Position numbers and translations under genes: made by a program
From: Hetaerina americana
Taxonomy: Eukaryota; Arthropoda; Insecta; Odonata; Calopterygidae
Assembly: GCA_022747635.1 (NCBI GenBank)
Contig: JAKTNV010000001.1
Span: forward strand, 42,925,446-42,989,445
Direction of reading: 5' to 3'
DNA length: 64,000 bases
The notes under the pieces: model-generated
What the model saw: the letters and a program-made list of their open reading frames with translations, nothing else
Database searches by the model: none
What the model was told of the DNA's origin: nothing
Shown: positions 20,840-33,490 of the stretch, in pieces
How positions within the stretch are numbered: position 1 is the stretch's first letter
Layout of the letters: the number at the start of each line of letters is the position of its first letter

Positions 20840-21360
20840 TCACAGTTCGCGCTCCGTGCTTCCTCTTACCCCCCCCCCCCCGATCCTCTCTAGCGTGACC
20901 CCGTACGTTCATTCCCCTCCCACCCTATTTTCTACTTCTCTCTCTGTTCTCTCATAACCCTTCCCTCCTCCCCCCGCCCCGCATTTTCCCTCCGCAAACA
21001 GCGTTCCAAGCAGGCGTCGGAAACAGTGACGTCATACCCTTAATGAAGACAAATGCTGCACTCAAGCTCCGAAGAAGAAATAAGAGGACGGAAGGACTGG
21101 TTGGAAGAAAGGTGTCGGGCGTAAAGGGGTGGAGTAGCAAAGTTTTAGGGGTGGGGTTAGGGAAGAGGAGCGGGGGGTCATATGGGATCCGAAGGGGGGA
21201 AGAACGGTGCGGGTAAGGGGTTCTTGGTTGGGTTATTTGGGGGTGGGGGACTTCATCTTAAAGGGAAAGGTGAGCGGGGGCTGAGCCGAACGGGAATGAG
21301 AATGGGTGAGTTGAGAGAGAAAGGAAGTTGAAGGAGAGAGACATGGGCACAGGGAAAACA
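20840..21360. promoter_or_regulatory. GC-rich, strand-asymmetric tract with a perfect CRE
   Basis: A run of 13 C (20869-20881) and C/T-rich DNA change at about 21050 to G/A-rich DNA (21090-21360). A perfect cyclic-AMP response element TGACGTCA lies at 21027-21034 near the switch point. It could be a promoter or a DNase-sensitive island. No transcript is evident. Confidence 0.35.
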
Positions 21361-24230
21361 GAATGGAATGGTAGATGATGACGACGGGTCTACTTGGAAT
21401 ACGTACAATACGGCGTTTAGCGTTTTTGGAAAGTATACACTATTTCCCTCCGCGCAGTTTTTGATATTCCGAGAGTGCTATGCAAGCTTCACCTCTCTCC
21501 CTCGGATCGGGATTTCACGTCTATTTGTATACTTCATTTCATGTGAGACGAGGAATTCTAATGGTCTCCACAAGGGAAATTTTTGGCCCATCAAATAGTT
21601 CATGGGAGTAATACAAAGCCTCCATCTGAGCCTATCCCGGAGCAATTTTCGACAACGAGGTCTATGTGTACACGGGTTATTGGGGGAAAAGTTGAGAGAA
21701 ATCAAAATACTTCCTTTCCAAGGAACTCTATGGAATCATATGATCGTCAGTTATCCCAGAGCTCACAGGCCCGTGATCTGCCTTTTTTGTATGCTTTAAG
21801 GAGATTCCTTAAAATAATATGAAAATCAAAACAGTTCCGGTTGCTGAAACCAGGTATGCTAACATTTAAATTGCTGTCAAGTGAAATTCAGCACTTGGGG
21901 GTATTAAATCAACTTAAAGTTTGCCAACATTTTTTCTGACAATGCCACTATCACCAATTAGGGAACACCCGTTGGGTATTTAAAAGAAAGTTTTAACATT
22001 TAAAAGCAGTTACATTCCCTTGTTAGCCACAGTCTTGGTAGAAATGGCAATTCTGTACGCGAATTCTGCCAAGTTCCTATCTCTCTTGCCTACAAAGAAT
22101 GTTTAAGGTGTTCCATTTAGAGTGGACATAGCCTGTTACGCGACCACTCGTAGATAAGAGTCCTCCACAAGGTACAGGTTAGCATCACTTTTTCAAGAGA
22201 CAGGAAAATATCCCTACCTTTCCCCTATACGAATATCAAGCGTAACTATTAATCACTTGTGTTAAACATATTCACATCTTAAAAAAAGTCACTAATTAAT
22301 ATTTACTAACATAATGAAAATTATTTGTCACACCTAATTCTATACGATAATTATCATTTAATATCTTTCCTTGCGCTGCTTTTCTCCGTGTTTTATGTAA
22401 TAAATAAGAAAGAATATTATTCTAAATTAAATGTCCGCAAAAATGGCCAGTTTCCTTCCTAGTGAACCTAAAATCAAATGAGCACATTCAAACACAAGGT
22501 TATTTTGCGAGTTTTTAAGTAATTATTTATTCTTTTCATGTTTTTGGCCAGCTTCAAATTATGAACAACGCATATTTTATTTCCTTAGAAATAATTATGG
22601 CAGCTCGCTAAAAATATGATCAAAGACGTTTGACCTGCTCTATGTAAGAAAAATCATGAAAAATTGAGACCTCAAGTCAACTGACCTTTTAAAAGGGAAA
22701 GACAAAAATATTCAGAACAAAGATATAAAAGATCAGTATTTAGAATAACGTAAATAGGCATGACTTCCTCCTGCCTTTGCCAAGTTTTTGCAAGCCTAAA
22801 TGGCCACACCACTCGCTCTATACGCGGTAGGGAGACAAAGGAAGCGTGCAGAACGTCCAAAAAGTACCAAAAAAGAGTCGACTAGTGATGGATAAAAACA
22901 GGAAAAAAAAGGAAAACGACGAGTGCGAATTCCGCGGAATGTTGACGGAGGATTTCGAAATGACAGGATGGGGAAACGTAAAGGTGTAATGAAGACAAAG
23001 AAAAATAATAATGATGTAGCGCCCAGTCTCGTAATCAGCATAAGATTCCATTGTTCAATAATATATAATCTCATCGACAGATTATAATACCGTAGTTGAT
23101 GAAGAATAAGTGAAGTAAGCAAATGAGTAAAGTAGGTAAGTGAAAGTAAAGGGAAACAAACTATCGATAAGAATTCCATCGAATCACTTGAATTGTGCAC
23201 ATAAACTTGTATTTAGGTGATACTCAATCATGAATGAGTGTTATCATTTTAATCGAAAACGGATTTGAAGTAAAGGAAATGCTTCTTGGAAAAAATTACC
23301 TGAGCATAACAAGTCAAGAAATCAGTACCCACATGGCAGCCAATTCGATAGTTTAGGCATTGCAGGCAATCAATTTGACGTTATAGTCACTTCATTGATT
23401 TTATTTAATAAAAATTATAACAATGATGCTAATCAGACTTCAATACATGTCGGAAGGATCCATATATTATCTTTTGATATTTACACAGTCAATATTTAAA
23501 AAAATTTAAATCTAAGCATAAAAGTTTAAATAATGTGAAGGCGAAATGAAAACGGGAAAAATCATAATAATAGCTTCAACAAGAGTATCAAAACGATTAC
23601 CAAAGAGCGCAACAAAAAAATTATAAATTTCATTGGATTGGCATCAGAAGCACGACCAGACCTATGCAAATCCGATATTGCTTCCAAGAGAAAGAAGTAG
23701 GCTCTGGGGAAAGAACTTGAGGAAGAGGAATACGAACGTAATAAAAGGTCAATAGATTAAGTAAAAGGGACGAAGAGAGAGAAAGGAAGAAGAAAAAGAA
23801 GACACGGCGGAGGGGAATAATTTGGAAGGATAAATGGCCCCGATTTCCAGGCGTGCGTGCTGCGTGGTACTAAACTTCTCGTCTATAAATAAAAAAAGAG
23901 CAAATGATGCTCCGGAGTTCGGGTAACGAATAGCTTTCCTCCGTCGTGTTCTTTCCCTCCTCCACGAATACGAGAACAACCTACCTCCCTTTAAAAAAGA
24001 AGAATTAAGGAAAAAGTTGAAGGAATCTTATCGTTTGTTTTTTTTATACCCCATGCCGTTTTTCCAAAACATTTCATTTTTATTTAATGCCTCGATAAAA
24101 TCTGCTGGATTGCGGAAGAATGAGAGACTGGTCTCATTGCATAACCCACGCAGTCTTTATTTTCTCTATGCATACTCCTTGTATTACATGCGACTTGATG
24201 GGATTTATATAAGATTGATACGAATTTCTC
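21360..24230. other. No gene recognised
   Basis: Longest frame is 134 codons on the minus strand (22796-23200), rich in Phe/Leu/Ser, with no domain I recognise; several overlapping frames of similar length argue for chance. Mixed AT-rich DNA. Confidence 0.5.
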
Positions 24231-24239
24231 AGATATGTT

Positions 24240-24780
24240 CATCGAAGTTTCTACCCCGGATTACAGGAAGGGTGGAGGAGGCTTTCTAACCCACACCCTC
24301 GGACGTGAATTTCCCTTCTCTCCCCCCAGCGCGCGCTTCTTGGCTCCTTTTTTTTACTTCCACCGCCTTTTTTTATCTCGGACCAATTGTGGACTTTGCA
24401 TGGATTCTTTTTTGAGTTTCGCTGCCCGCCCCCTTCTCCACCCCCCCATCCGCTCTCTCAAAGTGGCAGCGGACCGTGCTATTACTCCTAAGTAAAGTGT
24501 TCCCTCCATCCCTTACATTCTATTTTAACTCCTCTCTCGCCAAGGCCACTCGGGTCTTTTTTTCACGCGGCGTTGATGTTTGACCGATTGCGGCAAAAAC
24601 GGTCGGGATTTATGCACCTCGCACGTGACAGGGCACCACGTGTTGCGGGTGGAGGAGTGAAGGGGTGGTTGACGTATGACGCTTCACGCCCGCGTCCCTT
24701 TGCGCGCGAGGGATAAAGGCGTATCCCCCTCCCTACCCCCCCCCCCCCGCGAGACGTCTTAACTTATCTCCCCTCGATAT
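24240..24780. promoter_or_regulatory. CpG-rich tract with paired E-boxes
   Basis: Contains two perfect CACGTG E-boxes 15 bp apart (24622-24627 and 24637-24642), TGACGTATGACGC (from 24670), CGCGCGAG (24704-24711) and a 13-C run (24736-24748). Such clusters are typical of promoters bound by bHLH and CREB/AP-1 factors. No exon is identified nearby, so this is a candidate only. Confidence 0.4.
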
Positions 24781-24969
24781 CCCGTCACCTCTCTGCCGCT
24801 GGAAGGAGGGAACGGAAAGATAAGAGGGCGGGTGGAGGAGTGGTGAGGGTGGAGAGAGAAAGAGGAACAATACCCGAGTCAAGACCCTTAATCATATTAT
24901 TATTATTAAGTAATCTATCGGTTAAGGTAGGTGTTTGAAGGACACCACTACCAAATAAATATTTTGTGA

Positions 24970-25690
24970 CTACAAGCAAAAATTAATCCAGCAACCTAAT
25001 CTACATGAAGTCCGTAATATTTGTGTACTTACTTCCTTTCCCCTCATTCCGCCCAACATCCCTATCCTGCTCCTTCCCTTTCCTCGTTTGCCTAACATTC
25101 TCCCCTCTGTCACAGTCTTCAACATCCCACTGCCGGTCAATATCCCCTTCATCCACTTTCCTGCCTCCATAGGATTTCTCCCAACAAACCCCTGTTCTCG
25201 CCCACCATACCAAGTACTTCCTCATTTGTTTTCTTCTCTGTCCATTTCACCTTCTCCATCCTTCTCCACACCCACATTTCAAAAGCCTCCCGTCTACGTC
25301 TATCCTCCTGCTTTAATGACCACGTTTCCGCACCGTACATAGCTACGCTCCATATCAAAGTTTTTACGAGTATTGTTTTAATATCCTTACTCAACGTCCC
25401 CGTCATCAACTCCCTCCTCCTTGTGAAAGCCTCTTTGCCTAGCGCAATCCTTCTCCTTACGTCCCTACTACTTTGACCGTGTTGGTCCAAAACACTTCCG
25501 AGATACGTAAACTGTTCCACCTGCTCTAGCTTTTGCCCTCCTTTTTCAATGTTTAGCTTAGCCTTTTTCTTTCCAGAAAATCGTATAACCTTTGTTTTAT
25601 TAATATTGACTCTCATCCCATAACTATTGCACTGAATTTACAATTCAATCAGCAATGCTTGCAACCCCTTGGCTGACTGACAAACTAGAG
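24970..25690 (-). pseudogene. LINE reverse transcriptase, thumb and C-terminal domain
   Basis: 155 codons are open from 25616 to 25149. MRVNINKTKVIRFSG follows the YADD region in intact enzymes. QFTYLGSVLD, RRIALGKEAFTRRRELM, TLIWSVAMYGAETW and FEMWVWRRMEKVKWTEKKTNEEVLGMVGE are the conserved thumb blocks. A frameshift near 25170-25150 leads to a second frame (EKSYGGRKVDEGDI, then ENVRQTRKGKEQDRDV) that ends TDFM at 25004. The catalytic palm is absent. Confidence 0.9.
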
Positions 25691-26240
25691 CATGGTTATC
25701 ATCTCACTCTTTATATTCTCTAATTTTTCTGCCCTCAACGTTGTGCTAGCACTGAAAGTTACTATTTTAACTGACTCGGTATTTTTTCTCTCGTCGTCTC
25801 CTGCCCTGCTGCCGTCGGTTTATTTTGCAAGGATTTCGGGAGATGACGGCAACGGAAGCCTTTCCTCTTCCCCTGCCAGGCACGACACACGGCTGATTGG
25901 GACGAGTATCGCAGTTGACAGGACTCATACTCTCTATATTATCCATCATAAAGGTCTTGGGATTAATAGTTGAGGTGGTTTCCCATTGCCTTCCTCAGTA
26001 GTGTTTTTAACGTGACACCATCACTCAATGGCCGCCCCACTGGGGTCAGATTCCTTTTCAACCGCCTCACTGAGGAAAAGATGCTGCGTGGACTACCTTT
26101 CTTCTGGCTCCTAACCTTCAATCTATATTGGAATGGGTGGCTCTACTAGAGGCAATTATCATTGCTCCCGCCAGCATATCTCTAGGGGTTATCGAAACGC
26201 ACAGGCCCTTCCGCCACGTCAAGGTTGTAGTCCATGGGAG
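25690..26240 (-). mobile_element. LINE 5' leader
   Basis: Aligns with 1427-1650 over the words GGAAGGCAATGGGAAACCACC and ACGCAGCATC-TTTCCTCAGTGA, but contains about 60 extra bp (near 26040-26070). It also shares TTTATATTCTCTAATTTT with 925-950. Confidence 0.75.
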
Positions 26241-26244
26241 GGGT

Positions 26245-28585
26245 CCCTTACTTATCATTGCCAAATTACGATCTTAACCTCTAGCACCCATGCATATCGG
26301 AACCGAACACCGTCACCGAGGAGGGAGGGAGGAGTGTATTTTCATAGCAACTCACGATTCGGGCGCCACCACACTACAATAGTTGGTGCCGTCTTAATTC
26401 CGCCATGCAACAGTTCACTCACGTTGAGGATATTGCATGAATGCAACTCTGGTTCTTTGATATACATTTGCCGCCGTACCCTTTTATCTCTTCTCAACGC
26501 TTTACGACGGGAGAGAATGGAATTTTAAGTCATGTGCCACCATGAAACCCTCTCGTTTTAAGACCCTCTGCGCTCCACCTTCGGTTGTGGTTCTGCCATA
26601 AACATACTAGTCGTGTGTTGGATGAAAATACCATGAGCAAGCCAGAAAGTCTTTTACAAGCAAATAGTATTTCCGACTAGAAATTCATCCGGTGCTATAA
26701 ATAAATGGATAATATCGAAAGAGAAAAATTCATGAAATCGTGAATTTTTATTGGCATATCGTGAATGTATGGACAATTTTTATTTTACCCTTTTTTAAAA
26801 GCCATTTCTAGTGGACGATGGTTTGACCACCTAAATAAAAACGGTTTGCACATGATGTTTTCCAACTGGGACGATCCCAAGAAATTTGAGATAACAGTTG
26901 AGTATGAGTTGAATTTTGTGTGGAGTAATAAAGTAGCCAGCTTTCTCAATTTAATGCATTCATGATTTGCTGGAATACTCACTGACGATAATGAAAATAA
27001 AACATGTTTTCGTGCCATCTAAAATATCAATGAACAAATTGTGATTAAGTAAGAGTTTCAACGGCTATTTTTTTATGATTAGTATGGAGCTGGCTCGGCA
27101 TGTTTAAAAACAACACTAAGTGCTGCAATGAATAATAATTGAATTATATAAATGGATCTGAAGGAATCAGCATAAACTCGTTTTGTAAGACTGTCCCAAT
27201 CTCAAGCCGAATAAATGTCAGACTTAAGTTGCCGTCGGCTGATGCATAACACCCGAAAGAAAAGAAACATTGGGTATTGTGGTGAATCGAGGCGGAAACT
27301 ACAGAGCAAGCGATGCATGAAATGGCACAAGGAGTCCTTAGCGTTCAAGTACCTGCCTTTTTAAAATCCTGATGACGAAGCGTTTAAATGACAACCTAGA
27401 AATAAACTCCGTAGCATTTACCAATCGAGGAAACATTTCATTATCACCGGGCCTATGTAACAAAAATGAGTTTCCGCCACTGATTACGGAGTACAACAGC
27501 GGAAAGTCCTTAGAATCGTCCCCTATCAATTGGCATTATTAACAGGGAATTGACGATTGCGTTCGTCTCGATTGTGAAATAAAGAAAAGGTCTACGCAGA
27601 TTTTGTACTGCATATGGAATATTGTTGCATGGATTCGATATTTGGTCCATGAGATAGATTAGCAGCTATCAAGCAATCGAAGTGAGAAAGAAAGGGAGAA
27701 ATGCACTACAAATCAGGTGAAAACAAATAAATAAGGGTGGTAGCGAAAGATAATGTAGAGGTGGAAAAACTGGAAGAAGATAAAGATGGACCAAAGAGAT
27801 ATTTAGAGGTGGCGGGAGGTAGAGTAATGTAATAATCGTGATAAGCAAAGTGATGGGAGGAAGAGAACAGACAATTTGAACGGCATGATTGGAATGGAAT
27901 CATTACGAGGAAATGATAAATTCAATTGTGGAAAAAAGATGTAAATACAGAAAATGCTACACTATGCATAGGTGTCGCAGAAGTTTAAAATTAGTTGAGT
28001 ACTATTATTTACCGCTCGAGACTCATTGCTGTCTCATAGATTGCTTGACGTATTAAACATTTTGGACATTTAAGCATTGCCTTTCCATCATATCCCTAAA
28101 ACCACAAAATTAGCTCTAAAACAATAAATAATGAATAAAAAATAGATTTAGTAATGCAATATCTGTAAATGGGAAAGCAGGAAGTGCCAAGCGCTTCTAT
28201 TTCTTCTACTTTCTGAATCAATACTATAGTGTCGCATATTCATACCTGTAAATCCGTAATGTCACTATGCACTATACGTCTGCTTCACCAAAACCAGGGT
28301 TAAATTTTGGATTAATTTTCGGAGCGAAAAAAGGAAAACATGTTTCTTTTAAGCTTTTGGCACGATTCATTGATTTGGTATTCAAAAGTAAATTAGACCT
28401 TTTCAACTATTTAGTTTTGTTTTATTAAGCAACTTCTGGCGTAATAGATCGACCATATGAACTGCTTAGGAACATATGAGGACTTTCCGTTTTGTAACAA
28501 ATAGAAATATGTTATAAATAGCGTTAAGATTTTAATAGGATTATTTGGCTCAATTTTAGATTAAATATGATGATATGATTATTAT
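26245..28585. other. No gene recognised
   Basis: 26280-26540 is GC-richer and gives a 131-codon plus-strand frame whose first half is LINE leader; the rest is unrecognised. The remainder is AT-rich. Confidence 0.5.
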
Positions 28586-28587
28586 TC

Positions 28588-29385
28588 GAGGTCTTCCCAA
28601 TAAATGTGCGAACAGGTGCAATCCGGTGTTCATGACGCGGACTATAGCCCCGCACACTAGGGGCGCTAGTTGTGTGAGACCTAATTAGTCGTCTGTGCTT
28701 GGCGGATCGTCAAGCTGTGCGCATGGTGCCAGCTGTGTTAGTTTCTGATTTCCTTTTTTTACTGTTTGTCGAAAATAAAAATTGACTAAGTCACGGAGCA
28801 ACGAATCAACATTTTTTGGTGAAGGGCAGTAAAAGTTATCAAGAAATCACTGAAATTTTGACGTGTGTTTACGGTGATAATGCTGTGAAGAAAACATCCG
28901 TTTTCAAGTGGATTAAATCAAACCAAAAAATCAAGAAAAATCCGATCGAAAATCAAATTCATGCTCCTGGTTTTCTTTGATGTCGAAGGAGTTTTTCATC
29001 ATGAATTTCTTCCTGAAGGACAAACAGTAAACGCCGAGTTCTACCTTACAGTTCTCAAGCGTTTGAGAGATCGTGTGCGCCGTGTGCGACTAAATTTGAC
29101 TCAATACGGTGGTTGGACCCTTTACCATGACAATGCACCTGCACTTTCAGGATTGATTTTTCGCCAGTTTCTGGCAAAACATTTCATCACCATCCTTGAT
29201 CATCCTCCTTATTCGCCAGATCTCACCCCCTACGACTTTTTTCTATTCCCAAAATGCAAAAATGTGATGAGGGGACATCACTGGGAAGATGTGGACACAA
29301 TAAAGTAAGATAAAATGGATGTAGACTAAATTTTACAAAATGAAGTTTTTATGGCTTCAGTTCGTGTATTTATTGGACATACCAC
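28588..29385 (+). mobile_element. mariner with internal deletion
   Basis: Imperfect TIRs: 28588-28613 and 29360-29385 agree at 19 of 26 positions. The N-terminal part (28780-28930, TKSRSNESTFFGEG, then CVYGDNAVKKTSVFKWIK in another frame) is joined near 28945 to the middle of the catalytic domain, removing about 140 residues including the first catalytic Asp. Confidence 0.8.
28961..29308 (+). pseudogene. mariner transposase, C-terminal catalytic part
   Basis: Open for 115 codons. GVFHHEFLPEGQTVN is followed by YHDNAPA, with catalytic Asp at 29129-29131, and PYSPDLTPYDFFLF, with catalytic Asp at 29234-29236, again 34 residues apart. The frame ends at TIK before the WxxR tail. It is related to the 16.7-kb transposase but clearly a different subfamily. 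The first catalytic Asp is deleted. Confidence 0.85.
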
Positions 29386-29389
29386 GCAC

Positions 29390-30885
29390 ATCTACCTTTA
29401 TCAGAAAACCTATGGTTTGTAGGCAAGTAAAGGTATGTCCCACAATTTTCATTAGTCACTTAAAACCATAGTAATGAAATTCCCCCAGCTATGGGAAATT
29501 CTTAGTTGTCTCCTGGCACAAAAATTACACGTAATATTTTCCTCAGATAATTCCTAAAAGACTACCAAAAATGAAGGGCAGTTATTAAAATGGCTTGATT
29601 AATAAAATAAACTTTTTTATTGCGGATTTAAATTCCTATCTGAAAAATTGGCTGCCCACATTCGTCTGCAATCAGTCCACAGCGATTACAAAAGTGAGAC
29701 CGCATCATAAATGTAAGGAATGGATCATCCTAAAGTAGGCAACCCGGATCTATCTCTAGAGTGGCAGACACTGCATAAAAGGATTATCAGAAATTCCTTT
29801 TTTTATTGTGCTGCCTTAATAAAATATAACTAAAGGCGTATATATGAAGAGATTCAACATTTAGCCCCTGGGAAGCAGATAATTAATTTTCCAACTTATA
29901 ATGCTACATGGCCCAACAAGTCTCTCTGTACTAACCACGACGCACGATGAAGAATATCGTACCTCTAAACGTTTCGGCCAAAGCTACCAACTTGGAAGCT
30001 ACACGTGCTTGAATGAAAATTGTTGGAAAATTAAGACCTAAAGTTGAAAATTAAAGGTGATTTCCCAACTTCTAAATACGATTTATAAAGTTGTGGCTTT
30101 GAAACTTCGCTTTATTAAGGGTGATAGGGATATTTAAAGTAACTATAGAAATGGCTTTTCTAAAGCCAAACTAGTTTGAAACACTCTAGTAGACTAATAT
30201 TAAAAGAATTTAAATGTTACTTGTGCTAATATTTAACAGGAATCATATCAACACCTATAATCATCATGGACGGGCTAGGGTATATTTTTTCTCCTGAACT
30301 ATTGCTACCCGCGAAGCTGTTTACCTCCGCAGCGCGATTGGCGAACACGTATCTTGCCATCATCTTCAAAGATATTTGTCGGTTCCAGGTGCCACTTTAT
30401 GCTAGGTTCTACAGGCAAATATTTGAGGTCTATAATAAAGTATTTGTAGCCTTTTTTTCCGTCAACGCATTGGTAACAACAAAAAAAGTTAATAATGAGG
30501 ATTCGTGATCGCGCTATTTAGCTCCAATTTCAGCACAATGGATTAAGTAAGAAAGGTATGAGAGGTCTTGTTGAATACCCAATGATGCCAAACTTCTCTG
30601 CAATTAGGTTTTCTAAATGCATCAGGGAATTAATATAAGAACGCGAAACTAAAATAAACCACCAAGGTAGGAAATACATAGTACGAACACCGTAATTCTA
30701 CCTTCTGGATATTTGGTCAGCTCACTGTCCCATTAGGGTTGAACCCTTTCGGCTCTAAGCCATTGAAAAATTGAATAAATAATTGCAGACATATGCTATC
30801 ATGTTAACAAATTTGTGATTGCCCTGCATATCAACATCAACAAAATATACAAGGGGTCAATCCATTGGGAAATCACCTGGTCAAA
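29390..30885. other. No gene recognised
   Basis: An 80-codon plus-strand frame at 30266-30508 shows no domain. AT-rich DNA. Confidence 0.5.
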
Positions 30886-30889
30886 GAAA

Positions 30890-31130
30890 AATAAATCCAA
30901 TCCAAATCCAATCATCATTCCGGTGACCCGGTTTCCTGCCGATTTTTTCATTGCCTCATAACTATTTGCACGGAAATTTTCCATATCTTACTTCTTATGT
31001 TCATCTTAGGCCTTTCTTTAAAATTCTTCCCTCCATAGTTCTGTCAATTATGATCTTCAATTGACTATCGTGCCTTGGGGTGTGTCCTATTATTTCCTTC
31101 TCTGGTATTTGGCCTGTATACGACGCTTTC
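30890..31130 (-). mobile_element. LINE C-terminal relic, minus strand
   Basis: Minus-strand reading gives GHTPRHDSQLKIIIDRTMEG (about 31090-31030) and, after a frame change, ANSYEAMKKSAGNR (about 30980-30930). These match the last conserved block of insect endonuclease-reverse transcriptases (TxRHxxLLKxIIEGxxEG, then YxxMKxxAxNRxxWR). Only about 80 residues remain. Confidence 0.7.
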
Positions 31131-31189
31131 GTACGTTCTTACGCTATCATTTTCACGCTCTCTTCGGACTACTTCATTTTTCCCTCTGT

Positions 31190-31945
31190 CCATCCACTTT
31201 ATTTAAAACATTTGGACATGAGAAAACTGTGTGCAAGATGGGTGCCACGTTTTCTCACACTCGAGCTAAACCAGTGTCGTGAAGATGTTTCAATTGAGTG
31301 TTTAGCAAAGTTTCACAGCAACAAAGTAGAATTTCTACGCCGTTTCATAATCATGGGTGAAACACGGGTCCATTACTTCACACCCGAGACAAAAGAACAA
31401 TCACAACTATGAATTCAATAGGGAAAACCGGCTGCAATGAAGACGACGACCGTGTCATCTGCAGGCAAGGTCATGGTGTCTGTTTTTTGGGATGCACGTG
31501 GGATAATTTCCATTGAATATCTTGAAAAAGGAAAAGCTATCAACGATGAGTATTATGCGAACTTATTTCAACGTTTAAGTGAAGAATTCAAGCAAAAGCG
31601 GCTGCATTTGGCTAAGAAGAAACTGTTGTTTCATCAAGACAGTGCACTAGCTCACAAATCCGTTATTTCAATGGCCAAAATTCACTAATTTATGAAAGTT
31701 TGAATTGCTACCTCATGCACTCTATTCGCCAGATTTACCCCCCTCGGATTATTTATGTTCACAAACTTGAAAAAATGGCTCGGTGATCAAAGATTTTCCA
31801 GCCGTGAAGAAATGATTTCGGCAGTTAATGGCTATTTTGAGGAGCAAGACAGATCTTGTTATAAAAAGGGTATCGAACTTAACTTATTGAAAATCGCTGG
31901 GAATTGTCTATAGCCCTGAAAGTAGGTTATGTTGAAAAATAAATG
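31190..31945 (+). mobile_element. mariner relic, subfamily 2
   Basis: Begins inside the DNA-binding half (HLDMRKLCARWVPRFL near 31203-31255) and runs through IMGETRVHYFTPETKEQS (catalytic Asp of DETW changed to Gly) and VMVSVFWDARGIISIEYLEKG. It continues through FHQDSALAHKS (second catalytic Asp kept), LYSPDLPPSDY (third kept, after a frame break at about 31685) and KKWLGDQRFSSREEM to a YVEK-like end near 31930. Two or more frame breaks. The 5' quarter and TIRs are not visible. Confidence 0.85.
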
Positions 31946-31949
31946 CATT

Positions 31950-33490
31950 TTTCCAAAATTGTTGTGTTTTCTTTATTGGGTCGGGTATTTCTGGGATTAC
32001 CCTTGTATAATACCTCAATCAGCGACTGTACCTGATGATCCTCATGGATCGAACCCAGCTCTACCAATCATAAATACTCTGGAATTCACATATTGCGTAC
32101 TCTGTGTCACCACTCTTATTACAACATATTTCATTGTATTCTTACCAGTTTGAATATTATATTTTATAAGTAACACACCGTAAGCGCATCAATGGCGAGT
32201 AAATTGATTTGATAGCAATAGTCACACCATAGCAAACATATCGTGAAAATTACGCATTCATTAAACGTGATCTCGAGTGCTCTGTGGATAAAAATTGTTC
32301 ATCACTGATTTTATCTGAAATACAGTTTGTTCGTTTGTCACCTACATCTAAAATGTAACATATAATCGTTTACCTTTGATCAAACGTCATTAATTTCCAA
32401 AATTACCACCGTCCTAGGATCCCATCACTCAAAATCTTTTCACTGAATCCACACCGTGAAAAAGATTACCTTTCTTAATTTTTATGTTATTTTTAATAAT
32501 ACTGAATGTAATAATTTTATCGTTTAACTGTTGCATTTATTTATGAAGTTATGCAGTATAACCTATTGTGCGATCAAACAATAAGAAAAACGGTCGACTA
32601 TTTACCAAAAATTAATATTCAAAGCATCCATTAAGTGATGCTGGAGGTAATAAATGTATTCTATTTATATTAATGAATAATTAATGTGTGAATAGAATTA
32701 TAAAAAGCAGCTAGTGCATAATAAACATACAAAAAGCTAAATAAGATTCACATTTCCATAGCAAAGAACCAATGGTAGAGAAAATGGAATATAGTCACCA
32801 TTTGTATTAGATTATTTGGTTTCGTAAGGGTCTTCATGTACTCTAAGATAATTTAAGATAACTGTTGAGCGAAAAAGGAGCATATTAATGATGACGCTTA
32901 TATATTTACCATTACATTAATTTAGAATATCGGTATTATTTAAAATAATACCAATTGCAAATGAAAGTCTGGAGCTGAATGATTAAATTTTAATCCCATT
33001 GAAAAATTGCAATGCTCATCTCCTGAATTTTCGCAAAGCTTCCATTGACGTTCAAATACATGATGCTTTACAAAACAAGTTTGAAATAAAATTGATTTCT
33101 AATGGCAAAAGTAATATTTCTACCGGCATTTTGGTTAACATTGTTTATTTTAGGATCATCAAATATCGTATTATCAACTCAATAATGACTTTCTGTGATA
33201 CAGACGGTTTAATAACCCTGTATTTATTTTCATTCAATCTGAGGTTAATTTGAAAAATATCTGGATCTCTAAGACCTGCCATCGCAAGAATAATAAGTTA
33301 CATAAACACCCTTGGAATCCAAATAAACCTGAGATCTCTCTATTCTCTCAATAACAATAAGGGCGCATGATCCTTACAATGAGCAAGACAGTCCGCCCCA
33401 AGCGAGTGATAATCATTAAGTATCTCATTCGACCTCGGAAAGAGAAAGGCAATTTCAGCCCCGCGATCACAAACACACAAGCACCCAGAA
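31950..33490. other. AT-rich, nothing recognised
   Basis: No motif-bearing frame. Confidence 0.5.

Larger units (their letters stand above)
24893..26240 (-). mobile_element. Internally deleted RTE/CR1-like LINE, minus strand
   Basis: The 5' leader (26240-25690) matches the leader at 1427-1650, then joins directly to the last part of reverse transcriptase (25690-24970). Nearly all of the endonuclease and the RT fingers and palm are missing. The 3' end at about 24908 carries a short TAA/ATA-type tail (24893-24907), as expected for RTE-like LINEs. Confidence 0.85.

Noticed and set aside
22796..23200. 134-codon minus-strand frame as a coding exon
   Set aside because: No motif; several other frames of similar length overlap and the start lies in unremarkable AT-rich DNA.
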